Shown one piece after another: positions 16,013-24,678 of a stretch of DNA of 43,995 bases. The notes below the pieces were generated by a model. That model ran no database searches. It saw only the letters and a program-made list of their open reading frames with translations, and was not told the DNA's origin. A program made the position numbers and the translations under genes. Every line of letters starts with the position of its first letter. The first letter of the stretch is position 1. Source of the DNA: CAZLMG01 sp964560765 (lineage in GTDB: Bacteria > Bdellovibrionota_B > Oligoflexia > Oligoflexales > CAZLMG01); the NCBI GenBank assembly GCA_964560765.1, contig CAZLMG010000037.1:1-43995 (forward strand), in the 5' to 3' direction.

Positions 16013-17466
16013 CACTGTCACCAGAACTTGCCGCCTTGCGCCTGCAAATCGATCATTTGCAAGCATCTTCTCAAGGACTCGCCCCTAGCCCCGAGGTTTG
16101 GCAGCAATGGTGGCAAGAAATAGGCCGATTCGCACAGCAATGGCTTGGAGACCAAGACAGCGAGGCTGCTTATTATGATCTGCGCGTTCACCCGGCTCCA
16201 AAGCCCTTATCAATTCCTCAGTCCGCGCGGCCGCTGGACGAAGTTCTCACCAATTTTCGCGCTGGCCTGAACGCTGGTATCAATCCCTGCTCGGGTCGAT
16301 TCTTTGGCTATGTACCCGGGGGTGGTTTGCCGGCAGCTGCTGTCGGCGATTTCTTGGCTGCGTTGACCAATCGCTATGCGGGAGTTTACCGCGCGTCACC
16401 CGTAGCCACGCTCATTGAAAATCAACTCATTCAGTGGCTGTGCGACGGTTTTCGCTTGCCGACGACCGCCTGGGGAACGCTGACCAGCGGTGGTACCATG
16501 GCGACAGCGACCTGCTTGGCCGCAGCCCGAGAAACGCGAGATACGGCAGATACTTCGAAGTTAGTCGTTTACCACAGCCCCGAGGCCCACCAAGCCCTGT
16601 TTAAGGCCCTAAAATTCGTTGGCTTGGGACACATCCAGCGGCGGGAAGTCGCGTCTGACACCCAGCTGCGGCTCGATCCGACGGCGCTGGATGCGCAGAT
16701 GCGGGCCGACCAGGCCGCAGGCTTGGATCCTTGGTTGATTTACGCCAGCTTTGGAACGGTCAACACCGGCGCCATCGACCCGATCTCTGAACTGCGGGTG
16801 ATTTCCAAACGCTTCCAAGCCTGGCTGCATGTTGATGGCGCGTACGGCGGTATGTTTGCCATGACCGCATCCAAGCAAGCAGCTGCTGACTGCCTTCGCG
16901 ATGTCGATAGCTTAGTCGTCGATCCCCACAAGGGGCTGTTTTTACCCTACGGATGTGGGGCTGCCCTGGTGCACGATCGTCAATGGCTGACGAAAGCGTT
17001 TCGCCATACTGCAGCTTACTTGGCCGATGTGGAAGATCCCAATGTCCCGTCACCCGCCGATGTCTCGCCAGAATTAACCCGCCATTTTCGCGGAATGCGT
17101 CTTTGGCTAAGCCTGCAGCTGCACGGCAGCGAGACCTTTAAGCAGACTCTCGAGGAAAAACTATTGCTGGCGCAGTATCTTTACGCGCGCTTGGCCGAGG
17201 ACCCTCGTTTTGAACGAGGGCCGGCGCCACAGCTGAGCTGCGTCACATTCCGCGTCGCGGACGGAGCCAGCAACGGTGCGTCAGCGACCGGTGACCCGAC
17301 TTTGGATCTATTGCATCGCTTGCTGATGCGTGGACGCGTTCACGTCAGTTCGACAACACTGCACGGGCAGACTTATTTGCGCGCTTGTATTCTTTCGTTT
17401 CGCTCACATGTGGCCGAGGTGGACTCGTTACGGAGCGAACTTGGGACTTTGGTAGGTCAGCATTAG
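16009..17466 (+). CDS. Group II PLP-dependent amino acid decarboxylase
   Basis: 485 residues from ATG 16009, overlapping the preceding stop by 4 nt; a TTG at 15985 is less likely. The family includes glutamate, aromatic-amino-acid and diaminobutyrate decarboxylases. Seen: TSGGTMAT (phosphate binding), HSPEAHQAL (stacking His), LHVDGAYGG with Asp276 to pair the pyridine N, and VDPHKGLFLPYG with Schiff-base Lys308. The C-terminal part ends in the typical THLRAC-like segment (TYLRACILSFRSH). Length is normal. Cytoplasmic. The substrate cannot be assigned by eye. Pairing with a periplasmic thioredoxin is unusual. Confidence 0.92.
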   Translation: MTLSPELAALRLQIDHLQASSQGLAPSPEVWQQWWQEIGRFAQQWLGDQDSEAAYYDLRVHPAPKPLSIPQSARPLDEVLTNFRAGLNAGINPCSGRFFGYVPGGGLPAAAVGDFLAALTNRYAGVYRASPVATLIENQLIQWLCDGFRLPTTAWGTLTSGGTMATATCLAAARETRDTADTSKLVVYHSPEAHQALFKALKFVGLGHIQRREVASDTQLRLDPTALDAQMRADQAAGLDPWLIYASFGTVNTGAIDPISELRVISKRFQAWLHVDGAYGGMFAMTASKQAAADCLRDVDSLVVDPHKGLFLPYGCGAALVHDRQWLTKAFRHTAAYLADVEDPNVPSPADVSPELTRHFRGMRLWLSLQLHGSETFKQTLEEKLLLAQYLYARLAEDPRFERGPAPQLSCVTFRVADGASNGASATGDPTLDLLHRLLMRGRVHVSSTTLHGQTYLRACILSFRSHVAEVDSLRSELGTLVGQH

Positions 17467-17563
17467 CATAGGATGCGTCCTCTTCAGGACTGGGCGCTCG
17501 ACGGCAAACAGGTTCCACGATATTCAGGCCTTGCGCTTGACGCTGCTCTTTTGGCTCAGTCAT
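17345..17563 (-). CDS. Doubtful small open reading frame, antisense to decarboxylase 3' end
   Basis: 72 codons with an ATG preceded by GGAG at 7 nt, the only reasonable start signal in this gap. The predicted peptide is polar and low-complexity (MTEPKEQRQAQGLNIVEP) with no motif, and half of it lies antisense to the decarboxylase. It may well be chance. Confidence 0.15.
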   Translation of the reverse strand: MTEPKEQRQAQGLNIVEPVCRRAPSPEEDASYANADLPKSQVRSVTSPPRPHVSETKEYKRANKSARAVLSN

Positions 17564-17814
17564 AACTTCGCTCCGTACTTGATGAAAGCTGCTCTTTATG
17601 GGTTAAACAATGAACTCGATAGTGACGCGACACAGCACCCATTCCCATTTTAAGATTATTTAAAGAACCTGAAAAGACCCTGCTGTCTTCACTGCCAGCA
17701 ACTTCAGTCTGGGCGCGGCCTCGCGTCATTGTATGCCTAGCGATCAGCAGCTCTCGATTGTGCTAAAATGAATCCACGGCATTTCCCTCAAGAGACATTC
17801 ATCTGGAGAACAAA
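17467..17814. other. Intergenic region, no supported gene
   Basis: 348 nt between the decarboxylase and the next lipoprotein gene. A small hairpin (GTCCT-CTTC-AGGAC) lies a few bases past the decarboxylase stop, without a T-tract. An AT-rich stretch near 17640-17665 could hold a promoter for the downstream gene, but I see no clean -35/-10 pair. Confidence 0.4.
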
Positions 17815-18852
17815 ATGAAGCATGCGATCTTGGTTGCTGCAGCGACGACTGCTCTTCTTACCAATTGTGGAAAAGATGCGGAGAGCGAAGGCAACAGTGA
17901 AGTGACAGCGCCCTTTCTCGTACCTTCTAGCCTGACGGTACCCCTGAATGTGACCGCGCTTAGTGAAACTGAATTCACGACGGCCTTGAGCGATTCGGGT
18001 GCAGCTGAATTTGATGATGGAGATAGTATGGGGCTAGTCCGGACCTCCGCAGAAACCGATGAGGAAGGCACCTCCGCGAGCCCTGACAGCTGCATGGAAG
18101 GCATCATGGATGGCAAGATTAAAGCCAGCGGTGACACAATCAGCTTTGGTCTGCAACGGGATGTTGCCGCCTGCTACGAAAAGGCACTCAAGGAAGCGAT
18201 GGCTGGTGGAGAGGGCACCGACAACGTTAGCATCAAGGTCGATCGCATGCTCTTCAAATTCTTTTTGACCGTCACCTGTACCGGCAAAGATTTGAGCAGT
18301 TACGATGGACGCTCCTTTGAAGAAATCTCGGAAACAGAAGATGACTTCGAATGTGAAGCTGGATCCATGCTGACCAACTTCAGCATGGATGCCTCCACTC
18401 GCATCAGTTACCAGGGAAAATCAATGGTTTCAGCCATCCTGTCCCAATCGTTTAGTGGCAATGCGAGTGGCGAAGGATGCGCCTACACCAAGACGGAAAC
18501 GGAAAGCACTCAGGCTGACGGTTGCATGGAGATCGAATCAAACTCAGATAGCCAATCGGGTGATGGAGCCAACGAATCTTCCAGCGAGTATACGAAGTTC
18601 ACAAGCACTGGCTTGAAAGGCACCAAGGGCGGGACGTATCACTCCGCCGGCAGCAAGGCTTTTGTCATCAACAATTGGACTGGAACCCTAACGTTCACGA
18701 GTGCCTCGACGCCGCCAACCTATGAGGCGAGTGCCGGCAGCCTGAGCGCTAGCGGTACTTGGGGAGACTGGAACAGCATCCAGCTGCGGCAGCGTGCGAA
18801 GAATGCCATGCAACGCGGGGTTGAGCGCTCCTTGCAGCAAGTTCGACGTTAA
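17815..18852 (+). CDS. Lipoprotein of unknown function
   Basis: 345 residues. The N-terminus MKHAILVAAATTALLTNC is a lipoprotein signal with Cys18; the -1 residue is Asn, not the usual Gly/Ala/Ser, as sometimes seen outside gammaproteobacteria. The mature protein is rich in Ser, Thr, Glu and Asp, with Cys scattered across the body (DSCMEG, AACYEK, VTCTGK, FECEAG, EGCAYT, DGCMEI) that probably form disulfides. No domain recognised. GGAG lies 8 nt before the ATG. Followed 26 nt later by another lipoprotein on the same strand, so likely co-transcribed. Surface or outer-membrane location inferred. Confidence 0.75.
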   Translation: MKHAILVAAATTALLTNCGKDAESEGNSEVTAPFLVPSSLTVPLNVTALSETEFTTALSDSGAAEFDDGDSMGLVRTSAETDEEGTSASPDSCMEGIMDGKIKASGDTISFGLQRDVAACYEKALKEAMAGGEGTDNVSIKVDRMLFKFFLTVTCTGKDLSSYDGRSFEEISETEDDFECEAGSMLTNFSMDASTRISYQGKSMVSAILSQSFSGNASGEGCAYTKTETESTQADGCMEIESNSDSQSGDGANESSSEYTKFTSTGLKGTKGGTYHSAGSKAFVINNWTGTLTFTSASTPPTYEASAGSLSASGTWGDWNSIQLRQRAKNAMQRGVERSLQQVRR

Positions 18853-18878
18853 CCTCCTTGCGGGGATTCGGCACAAAG

Positions 18879-19400
18879 ATGCAGACGCTATCCATAGGCT
18901 TGTTTGTCCAAACACAGTTGGGAATACTGGGGCTGATGGTGGCACTTGGCTGCCAATCGGCCTCAGAAAACCGGCAACGCGCTCCAACGACAGTGGTTCC
19001 TGATGTGAGACCGACGCCTTTCCAGCCCCAAATCCCCTGGACCAACAACCCAACCCCGCAGCCTTCAGCCCCCGCCGGCTCAGCGTGCCCCAGCATGACT
19101 GCCGACTTTTCCTGCGCCCGAGCCTGCACCACGATACAAAGTCTGGCGCAGATCGGTTGCGGCAACAGCCCAGCCTTGGCCCAAAATGAAGATGCCATGT
19201 ATTTGACACAATTTGTGCACATGGCGCAGCGCCAAGCAGGAGCAGATTCGGCGCAGACAGCCTGCGTCCGCATGTGCGAAACGAAACAATTGCCTGGGGC
19301 ACACTCGCGGGAACAATCGCGACGCATTTGGTTCTGCTACCAACTCACTCCGCCGACCGATTGCTCGGCTTTGGCGCTCTGCAACGCGACGCGCTGTTAA
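18879..19400 (+). CDS. Cys-rich lipoprotein of unknown function
   Basis: 173 residues from ATG 18879; a TTG at 18858 is in frame but lacks a ribosome site. Lipobox MVALGC, Cys25. A Pro/Thr/Gln-rich linker (about 35-68) is followed by a small helical domain with eight Cys in paired spacing (GSACPS, DFSCARACTT, IGCGN, TACVRMCET, FCYQ, DCSAL, LCNATRC), consistent with several disulfides. No family recognised. The stop is 37 nt from the convergent PBP1A stop. Probably an outer-membrane-anchored partner of the upstream lipoprotein; inference only. Confidence 0.7.
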   Translation: MQTLSIGLFVQTQLGILGLMVALGCQSASENRQRAPTTVVPDVRPTPFQPQIPWTNNPTPQPSAPAGSACPSMTADFSCARACTTIQSLAQIGCGNSPALAQNEDAMYLTQFVHMAQRQAGADSAQTACVRMCETKQLPGAHSREQSRRIWFCYQLTPPTDCSALALCNATRC

Positions 19401-19437
19401 CTGGCGCCCTGGCAATCATCGCGGGGACCAGTTGTCA

Positions 19438-22400
19438 TTACCACAGTTCTTCCTCGACAAAGCCACCACCTTCCGCTGGTTGGGTCGCTGCCGGACTATC
19501 TCGCGAATCGCCAGGAGGCGAAGCTGCGCCACCACCGGGAGAGGCGACTTCCGGTACTTCCATCGCACGTTCGCTTGCCACAGAGCCTCCATCTTGACGA
19601 ACCTGTCCGCTGTCAAGATTACCGCTGGTACCGACGCGCTCCTGTGGTATGGGAACGGCTGCTCCCGCGTTGGAAACGGGGCCGCGTCGGCGACCGGGAA
19701 TGTCCGTTGCAGCGTTCGGATCCACCGTGCTGGAAACGGGACCTGCTGACACTGCCGCACCCACTTTACCACCGTCCTTGGGATCTGGCAGAGCTGCAAA
19801 CATCTGAAAGCGCCGATACTGGCTGCGGCTATCATCGGCCCTTTGCTGTGGCATTCGCACCAGCGATCTTACCGGCGCGTCGATCGCGAATTCGTTGTAG
19901 GGTAGTTCGCCAGTTTCCTGAATATTCGTCGTCGCAAATTGCTCGGGATCATCACTCTCGGCCTTCTGCAAAATCAAGCCACGCGGCAAATCGATGCGCA
20001 CGCCCTCTGTCTTTTCTGAATAAACCAATGGCCATTCTTGCCGAGAAATAACGCTCAAGTCGAAGCGATCGAGATACTCGCCGTAGTTCTTTTCTTTGAT
20101 GATGGAGCGCGCCAAGTCTGTCCAGACAGGCAAGGCTCCGAAGGCACCACCCACATTGTATCCACCGCGCACCATCTGTTGATTTAAATCATAGCCCACG
20201 TAACTGGCCAGCACATAACTATCCTTGGGATTCAACGCCGCTCCCTTGGTCACGGGGTATGGAATAAATCCAGCAAACGATGCGGTCGTATAATCGTTTG
20301 TCGTTCCTGTTTTGCCGAAAGCAGGAACGCGCACGCGCATCTCCTTACTGCCTTTTCCCCCTTCGCTCCCCACCGAGACGTAAAGTTCTCCGCGAGCCAA
20401 GCGCCCCGTCCCATGAGTCACAACCTTGCGCAAAACCTCCCGCATCTGCACCGAATAACTTGGGTCGACCAACTGATGCTCGATATGCTGTGCTTCCCAC
20501 AACAGATTGCCAAAACGATCTTCAATCTTGCGGATGAAGTTCACCTGATTTGCCGGACCATCCTTGTAAAACTGGTAGATCTTACCCTCAACAAAGGTCT
20601 GATAAATCTTTGCCACCTCGGTAACACTCACATCGTTGGTACCAAGAGGAAAGGACAACACGGGATCTAATTTGGAAAACACGCCCATCTGCTTCGATAA
20701 GTCTTTGAGGTAATTCAAACCCAGGGCTACACGAAAATCATGGTGATGGTAGTAACGCAGTAGATCGTAAGTCTCGTCGATCGCCATCACAGCCTGGTAG
20801 CGATCGTCCAGCTGCTGCTGGACCCGATTGAAGGTGCCCAGCGGCAAATACCCTTCCATCAGCACATCGCTCAAACTGATGCCCGCTCGCGCCGAGAAAA
20901 ATCCCGACTCGCCCCATATGGCCTGGATATCCAGACTATTCAAAGACCGCCCTTCGGTCGCTTCAAAGGTTAGAGAACGTGAAGGTGTTTCTTTCGGCTC
21001 TTCGTCCTCAAGAACGCGAAAATATCCAAGTGACGGCATGCTACCCGTTGATGACATTACCCGGAACCGCGCCAGACGTCGTTGCAGTTGCGCGTCGGCC
21101 AAAGCTCCCTCAGCGCCTGATGCCAAAACCTTTTCTTCAATGGCCTGCCAGTCTTCGGTCAGAAATGCTTTCAGCGCCTGATGCCGTTGGTAATTGTTCT
21201 TGATGAGACGCAAGCGAGTGGCGACCTCGCTATCCGTGAATGTCCCAGCTTCGAGCTTATAGATGGACTGCATTTCAGCTTGATAACCTTTACCCCACCA
21301 CATGCGCTGAAGGCGCCTCAATAGCTCGTTCTCGCGGCGGAAAACCAAATCCGGTTCAACATCACGAATGGCATTGCCGAGTTCATATTCACGAATGCCA
21401 TCATTGTCCAGCTGCACTCCCAACTTACGAGCCACACGAAAGTGGAAGTCGCGTTCCGATTCGCCGTCACTTGGCAAGAGCCCCATACTGCCCATCAGCG
21501 CCGTGAATTGTTCGAAGTTCAGCTTCTCAACCAATTTATAAGTCAGGTAAACAGAAGCTAAGTTTTCCGATTTCACGCCTGACCAGAGCATCGATGTATC
21601 TTGATAAGGAGTGGCGTGGTCAGGACGCGGATAGTAGAACTGACCCTGGTAAGGAAAAACTCTGCGCTCGTTATCAAGTTGATCCAAGACGTTCCAGCCC
21701 AGCTGCAAGGCGGCGTAATAGACGACGGATTTGAATACGGATCCTGGCTGACGGGTGGCAAAGATCGCTCGATTGTAGCCATGCGGATCAAACCCCGAAA
21801 CCAACGCTCGCACCTCGCCTTTATCGAGGGCGATCAAGCCGCCGCTGACCTGCGGACGCTTCTGCAATTCGAGGATGGCGGAATTTGCCTGGCGATCATA
21901 GGACCGAACCTCGACAAACAAAACATCGCCGACCTTAACGGTGTCCATGACCTGCTTCAATCGCTTTTCAAAGCCGATGGGGGCCGCCACGTCCATCTGT
22001 TTGGCGTAACGCACCAAAGAGTCATGCGGGATGACGCCCTTGGGATAGCCGAAATCAAGAGTGATGCTCTCTTTGCCAGCCTTGCGATCGATTTCCAGGA
22101 CTTTACCAAAATAAAATTCGTTGTCCTCCAGATCGCGTATCGCCTTAAAATCTTCCGGATCTTCCGGAGCAAAACCCTTGAGAATCGTTTCCAAACGCGA
22201 CAGATTGCGGCGCATCATCAATTGGGCGGAACGCTGCATTTCGATATCGATCGTCGTATAGACTTTCAGACCAGCTCGATTCAAATCAGCAAGGTCTTCG
22301 ATACCGCAGGCTTCTAGGATTTCCTTCTTATTCATCTGGCTGCGAATCAACGACACCAGGGCCACTTCTTTGCTCTGAAACTTTCCCTTTTCAAAAGGCA

Positions 22401-23205
22401 CCGATTGATCCCAAGCCTCCTTCAACTCCTCCTTGGTGATCCACCCTTGTTCATACATCCGTCGCAGAACGTAGTTTTTGCGAGCGTCTGCCTCACTCTG
22501 CGCCTTAACCCGTTCCGCCTCAGTGAATTTGATAAACGGGTTGTATTTGCTGGGCCCCTTGACCGAGCCTGCGATAAAGGCAGCCTCCGTGAGGCTCAGC
22601 TCGCGCACGTCCTTGTCGAAATAGTATTGGGCGGCGATGCCAACACCGTTGCCGTTCAGGGCCACGTGAAATTGGTTGAGATAGAACTCCATGATTTGCC
22701 GCTTTTCGTACAGGCGCTCCAACTGCAAAGCGTAGATCCATTCGCGAAATTTTCGCCGAAAACTGTGCTCACGACGATCAAGAAGATTCTTGACAGTCTG
22801 CTGGGTAATGGTCGAGCCGCCTCGCACAAAACGACCACGAACCAAGCCGTCAAAAAATGCACTCGAGATCGCCACAGGATCGACACCGATGTGGTGGTAA
22901 AAATTCTTATCCTCTGAGGCAATGAAGGCATTGATCAAGTGGGCTGGTATCTCATCGATGGGAATGTAGCGCCGGTGGGACTGATCAAAGAAACTGCCGA
23001 TTCGAGTTTCTTCATCTTGAGTAAAGATAATGGTTTCTTCGTTAATATGAGACATGATCGCCGACTTCTTCAGGACGCTGTCGTCACCAAAGAACACCTG
23101 AAAGACGATCACCGACAGTGCCCCTAAACTGGCGGCACAAAAAGTCACTGCCGTTAATGCCGCTCCAAACATCAGCCGGCGCATCCACTCTTCGCGTGTC
23201 ACCAT
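19438..23205 (-). CDS. Bifunctional class A penicillin-binding protein (PBP1A-like) with large insertion
   Basis: 1255 residues, far longer than typical PBP1A (about 800-850). A cytoplasmic N-terminus and TM near 11-35 precede a GT51 glycosyltransferase domain (about 60-260): ASEDKNFYHHIGVDP, GGSTITQQTVKNLL, RKFREW and EFYLNQFHVALNGNGVGIAA. The transpeptidase domain has Ser489-x-x-Lys492 (GSVFK), Ser546-Glu-Asn548 and Lys965-Thr-Gly. The 417 residues between SxN and KTG are well above the roughly 130-190 of E. coli homologues, so about 230-290 are inserted, largely helical and charged (about 560-830). A Pro/Gly/Ala-rich low-complexity tail (about 1135-1255) follows. It polymerises and crosslinks peptidoglycan in the periplasm. 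AGGAG lies 10 nt before the ATG. Confidence 0.93.
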   Translation of the reverse strand: MVTREEWMRRLMFGAALTAVTFCAASLGALSVIVFQVFFGDDSVLKKSAIMSHINEETIIFTQDEETRIGSFFDQSHRRYIPIDEIPAHLINAFIASEDKNFYHHIGVDPVAISSAFFDGLVRGRFVRGGSTITQQTVKNLLDRREHSFRRKFREWIYALQLERLYEKRQIMEFYLNQFHVALNGNGVGIAAQYYFDKDVRELSLTEAAFIAGSVKGPSKYNPFIKFTEAERVKAQSEADARKNYVLRRMYEQGWITKEELKEAWDQSVPFEKGKFQSKEVALVSLIRSQMNKKEILEACGIEDLADLNRAGLKVYTTIDIEMQRSAQLMMRRNLSRLETILKGFAPEDPEDFKAIRDLEDNEFYFGKVLEIDRKAGKESITLDFGYPKGVIPHDSLVRYAKQMDVAAPIGFEKRLKQVMDTVKVGDVLFVEVRSYDRQANSAILELQKRPQVSGGLIALDKGEVRALVSGFDPHGYNRAIFATRQPGSVFKSVVYYAALQLGWNVLDQLDNERRVFPYQGQFYYPRPDHATPYQDTSMLWSGVKSENLASVYLTYKLVEKLNFEQFTALMGSMGLLPSDGESERDFHFRVARKLGVQLDNDGIREYELGNAIRDVEPDLVFRRENELLRRLQRMWWGKGYQAEMQSIYKLEAGTFTDSEVATRLRLIKNNYQRHQALKAFLTEDWQAIEEKVLASGAEGALADAQLQRRLARFRVMSSTGSMPSLGYFRVLEDEEPKETPSRSLTFEATEGRSLNSLDIQAIWGESGFFSARAGISLSDVLMEGYLPLGTFNRVQQQLDDRYQAVMAIDETYDLLRYYHHHDFRVALGLNYLKDLSKQMGVFSKLDPVLSFPLGTNDVSVTEVAKIYQTFVEGKIYQFYKDGPANQVNFIRKIEDRFGNLLWEAQHIEHQLVDPSYSVQMREVLRKVVTHGTGRLARGELYVSVGSEGGKGSKEMRVRVPAFGKTGTTNDYTTASFAGFIPYPVTKGAALNPKDSYVLASYVGYDLNQQMVRGGYNVGGAFGALPVWTDLARSIIKEKNYGEYLDRFDLSVISRQEWPLVYSEKTEGVRIDLPRGLILQKAESDDPEQFATTNIQETGELPYNEFAIDAPVRSLVRMPQQRADDSRSQYRRFQMFAALPDPKDGGKVGAAVSAGPVSSTVDPNAATDIPGRRRGPVSNAGAAVPIPQERVGTSGNLDSGQVRQDGGSVASERAMEVPEVASPGGGAASPPGDSRDSPAATQPAEGGGFVEEELW

Positions 23206-23309
23206 CCGTTCAGCACTCCTGACCGCAGGGCCATCCTAAAATTTGCAATCAACCCAAGATACTACCACAATTTGTGACCACTCCAGTCACAACAAGCGAC
23301 CAGCAGCCC

Positions 23310-23339
23310 ATTCTAGCTGGCCAAACGGCCAGCTAGAAT
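23310..23339. repeat. Strong 13-bp-arm hairpin in divergent intergenic region
   Basis: ATTCTAGCTGGCC (23310-23322) and GGCCAGCTAGAAT (23327-23339) pair perfectly around AAAC. On the plus strand it is followed by a T-rich stretch (TATTTTC, later TTTTT), so it could act as a terminator, but no plus-strand gene ends upstream. It lies between PBP1A and the divergent protease operon, and may be an operator, attenuator or the end of a small RNA. The rest of 23206-23501 shows no gene; TATAAC at 23360-23365 is a possible -10 for the operon. Confidence 0.75.
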
Positions 23340-23501
23340 TATTTTCAACTATCCGTTTTTATAACATTTTTTTACGCATATCACCATGCACAGCGTGCCA
23401 TAGACAATGGCATGGCGCCTGCTATAGTCGCGGCTCGCCGCGGCTTCTTCTGAATGCGAATAGGTAACGACGGCGGATTTTGATAAATGGGAGAATAAGA
23501 C

Positions 23502-24659
23502 ATGCGGCACTTTGCCCACATGAGCGTTTCGAATTCGCGACCCCGAGTCTGGCTTCTTGCCTTCGCCCTGATAGCCGGCGCCTGCCAGCGTGTCGAGGAG
23601 TCCGGTTCCGACACTCTCGTTACCGATGTTGAACATAGCAGCGTCAAGCGTCAGTCCATCGGCAATTGCTGGCTTTATGCCATGGCCTCATGGGCCGAGT
23701 CTTTACATAAGCAAGCAACTGGGGACGAAATCAACGCCTCGGAGTCTTTTTGGACGTGGTGGCATTGGTACGGCGAAATCGTTGATAGCCGCATCAAGGA
23801 GATAAACGAGGGCGGCTCCTGGTACACGGCCTCACGAATCGTTCTCGAGCACGGTATCGTCCTTGAGGAGACTTTCATCGAGTCTGAAGCCGAGTTAGAG
23901 ATGTCGAACCGGCAGGCGGAAGCCCTAGAGTATGTAAACGAGGCGCTGGCCGAAGGTGGTGAACTGGAGAAGCGCGAAGATCGCACTCCGGAAAATGTCC
24001 GTCGCGTTTTAGATCTGGCCTTTCAGACGGACATGGCGAAAGCTGAAAAAACGGCAATCCCCGCTAATGAGTTCGTTGTCCGTCGCGGCCCCCGCGGCGG
24101 CGAGGACACCATCGATTCGTACCTGGGCTACGGCACAAAGGCCTGGCAGGAGGTCAGTTTTCCGCAAGTTTATGGAAAAAAGGCTCGTGTCCGAGCCCGT
24201 CAGCAACGCGCCCGCGAAGAGCTTTTTCGTCGAGCTATGCGGGCCCTCAACGATCGCCACCCAGTCGTCCTCAGCGTCATGATTGATTTCAATGCCTTGG
24301 ACAGCGAAGATGCAACCTTCAAAGTTGCAACGCTGCGAGAAGCAGGAGAAGCTGGCGATCAAGGCGGCCATTTGGTGCCTCTGGAAGACTACGTCGTGGA
24401 TAAGGTGCCAGGTATCGGCACCATTGGCGAAGGAGATGTCTCGGACGAATTGAAGCAGGCGGCTTTGAAAGGCCAATTGCGCTATTTCAAGGCCAAGAAC
24501 TCTTGGGGCACGGACCGAGCCGAACGCGGCCTCACCGACGGCTACACCAATTTCCAAGCGGACTACTTGACCTATCAGCTAGAATGGAAGAACGAAAGAA
24601 CAGGTACGAGTACCTGGTATGCGGCCACGGGTGAGTTTATACTGCCTCCGGGGTATTAA
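23502..24659 (+). CDS. Papain-like (C1-type) cysteine protease lipoprotein
   Basis: 385 residues. Lipoprotein signal with lipobox IAGAC, Cys28. The mature protein has all four papain-type active-site positions: Gln51 and Cys56 in QSIGNCWLYA, His290 in GGHLVPLEDY, and Asn333 in KNSWGTD. The order Q-C-H-N and the helix after the Cys fit C1 peptidases, with a long middle region (about 95-260) as in the bleomycin-hydrolase-like C1B branch. No obvious inhibitory propeptide separates the lipobox from the catalytic Cys. It should act at the outer or inner membrane periplasmic face, or the surface. First gene of an operon with the hydroxylase (19 nt gap) and HtrA. GGGAG lies 8 nt before the ATG. Confidence 0.85.
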   Translation: MRHFAHMSVSNSRPRVWLLAFALIAGACQRVEESGSDTLVTDVEHSSVKRQSIGNCWLYAMASWAESLHKQATGDEINASESFWTWWHWYGEIVDSRIKEINEGGSWYTASRIVLEHGIVLEETFIESEAELEMSNRQAEALEYVNEALAEGGELEKREDRTPENVRRVLDLAFQTDMAKAEKTAIPANEFVVRRGPRGGEDTIDSYLGYGTKAWQEVSFPQVYGKKARVRARQQRAREELFRRAMRALNDRHPVVLSVMIDFNALDSEDATFKVATLREAGEAGDQGGHLVPLEDYVVDKVPGIGTIGEGDVSDELKQAALKGQLRYFKAKNSWGTDRAERGLTDGYTNFQADYLTYQLEWKNERTGTSTWYAATGEFILPPGY

Positions 24660-24678
24660 TTGGCCAGGAGGGCGAAGC

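Noticed and set aside
18749..19327. 192-codon minus-strand frame antisense to the lipoproteins
   Set aside because: It is antisense to two genes with clear signal peptides and has no ribosome site, domain or hydrophobic pattern of its own.
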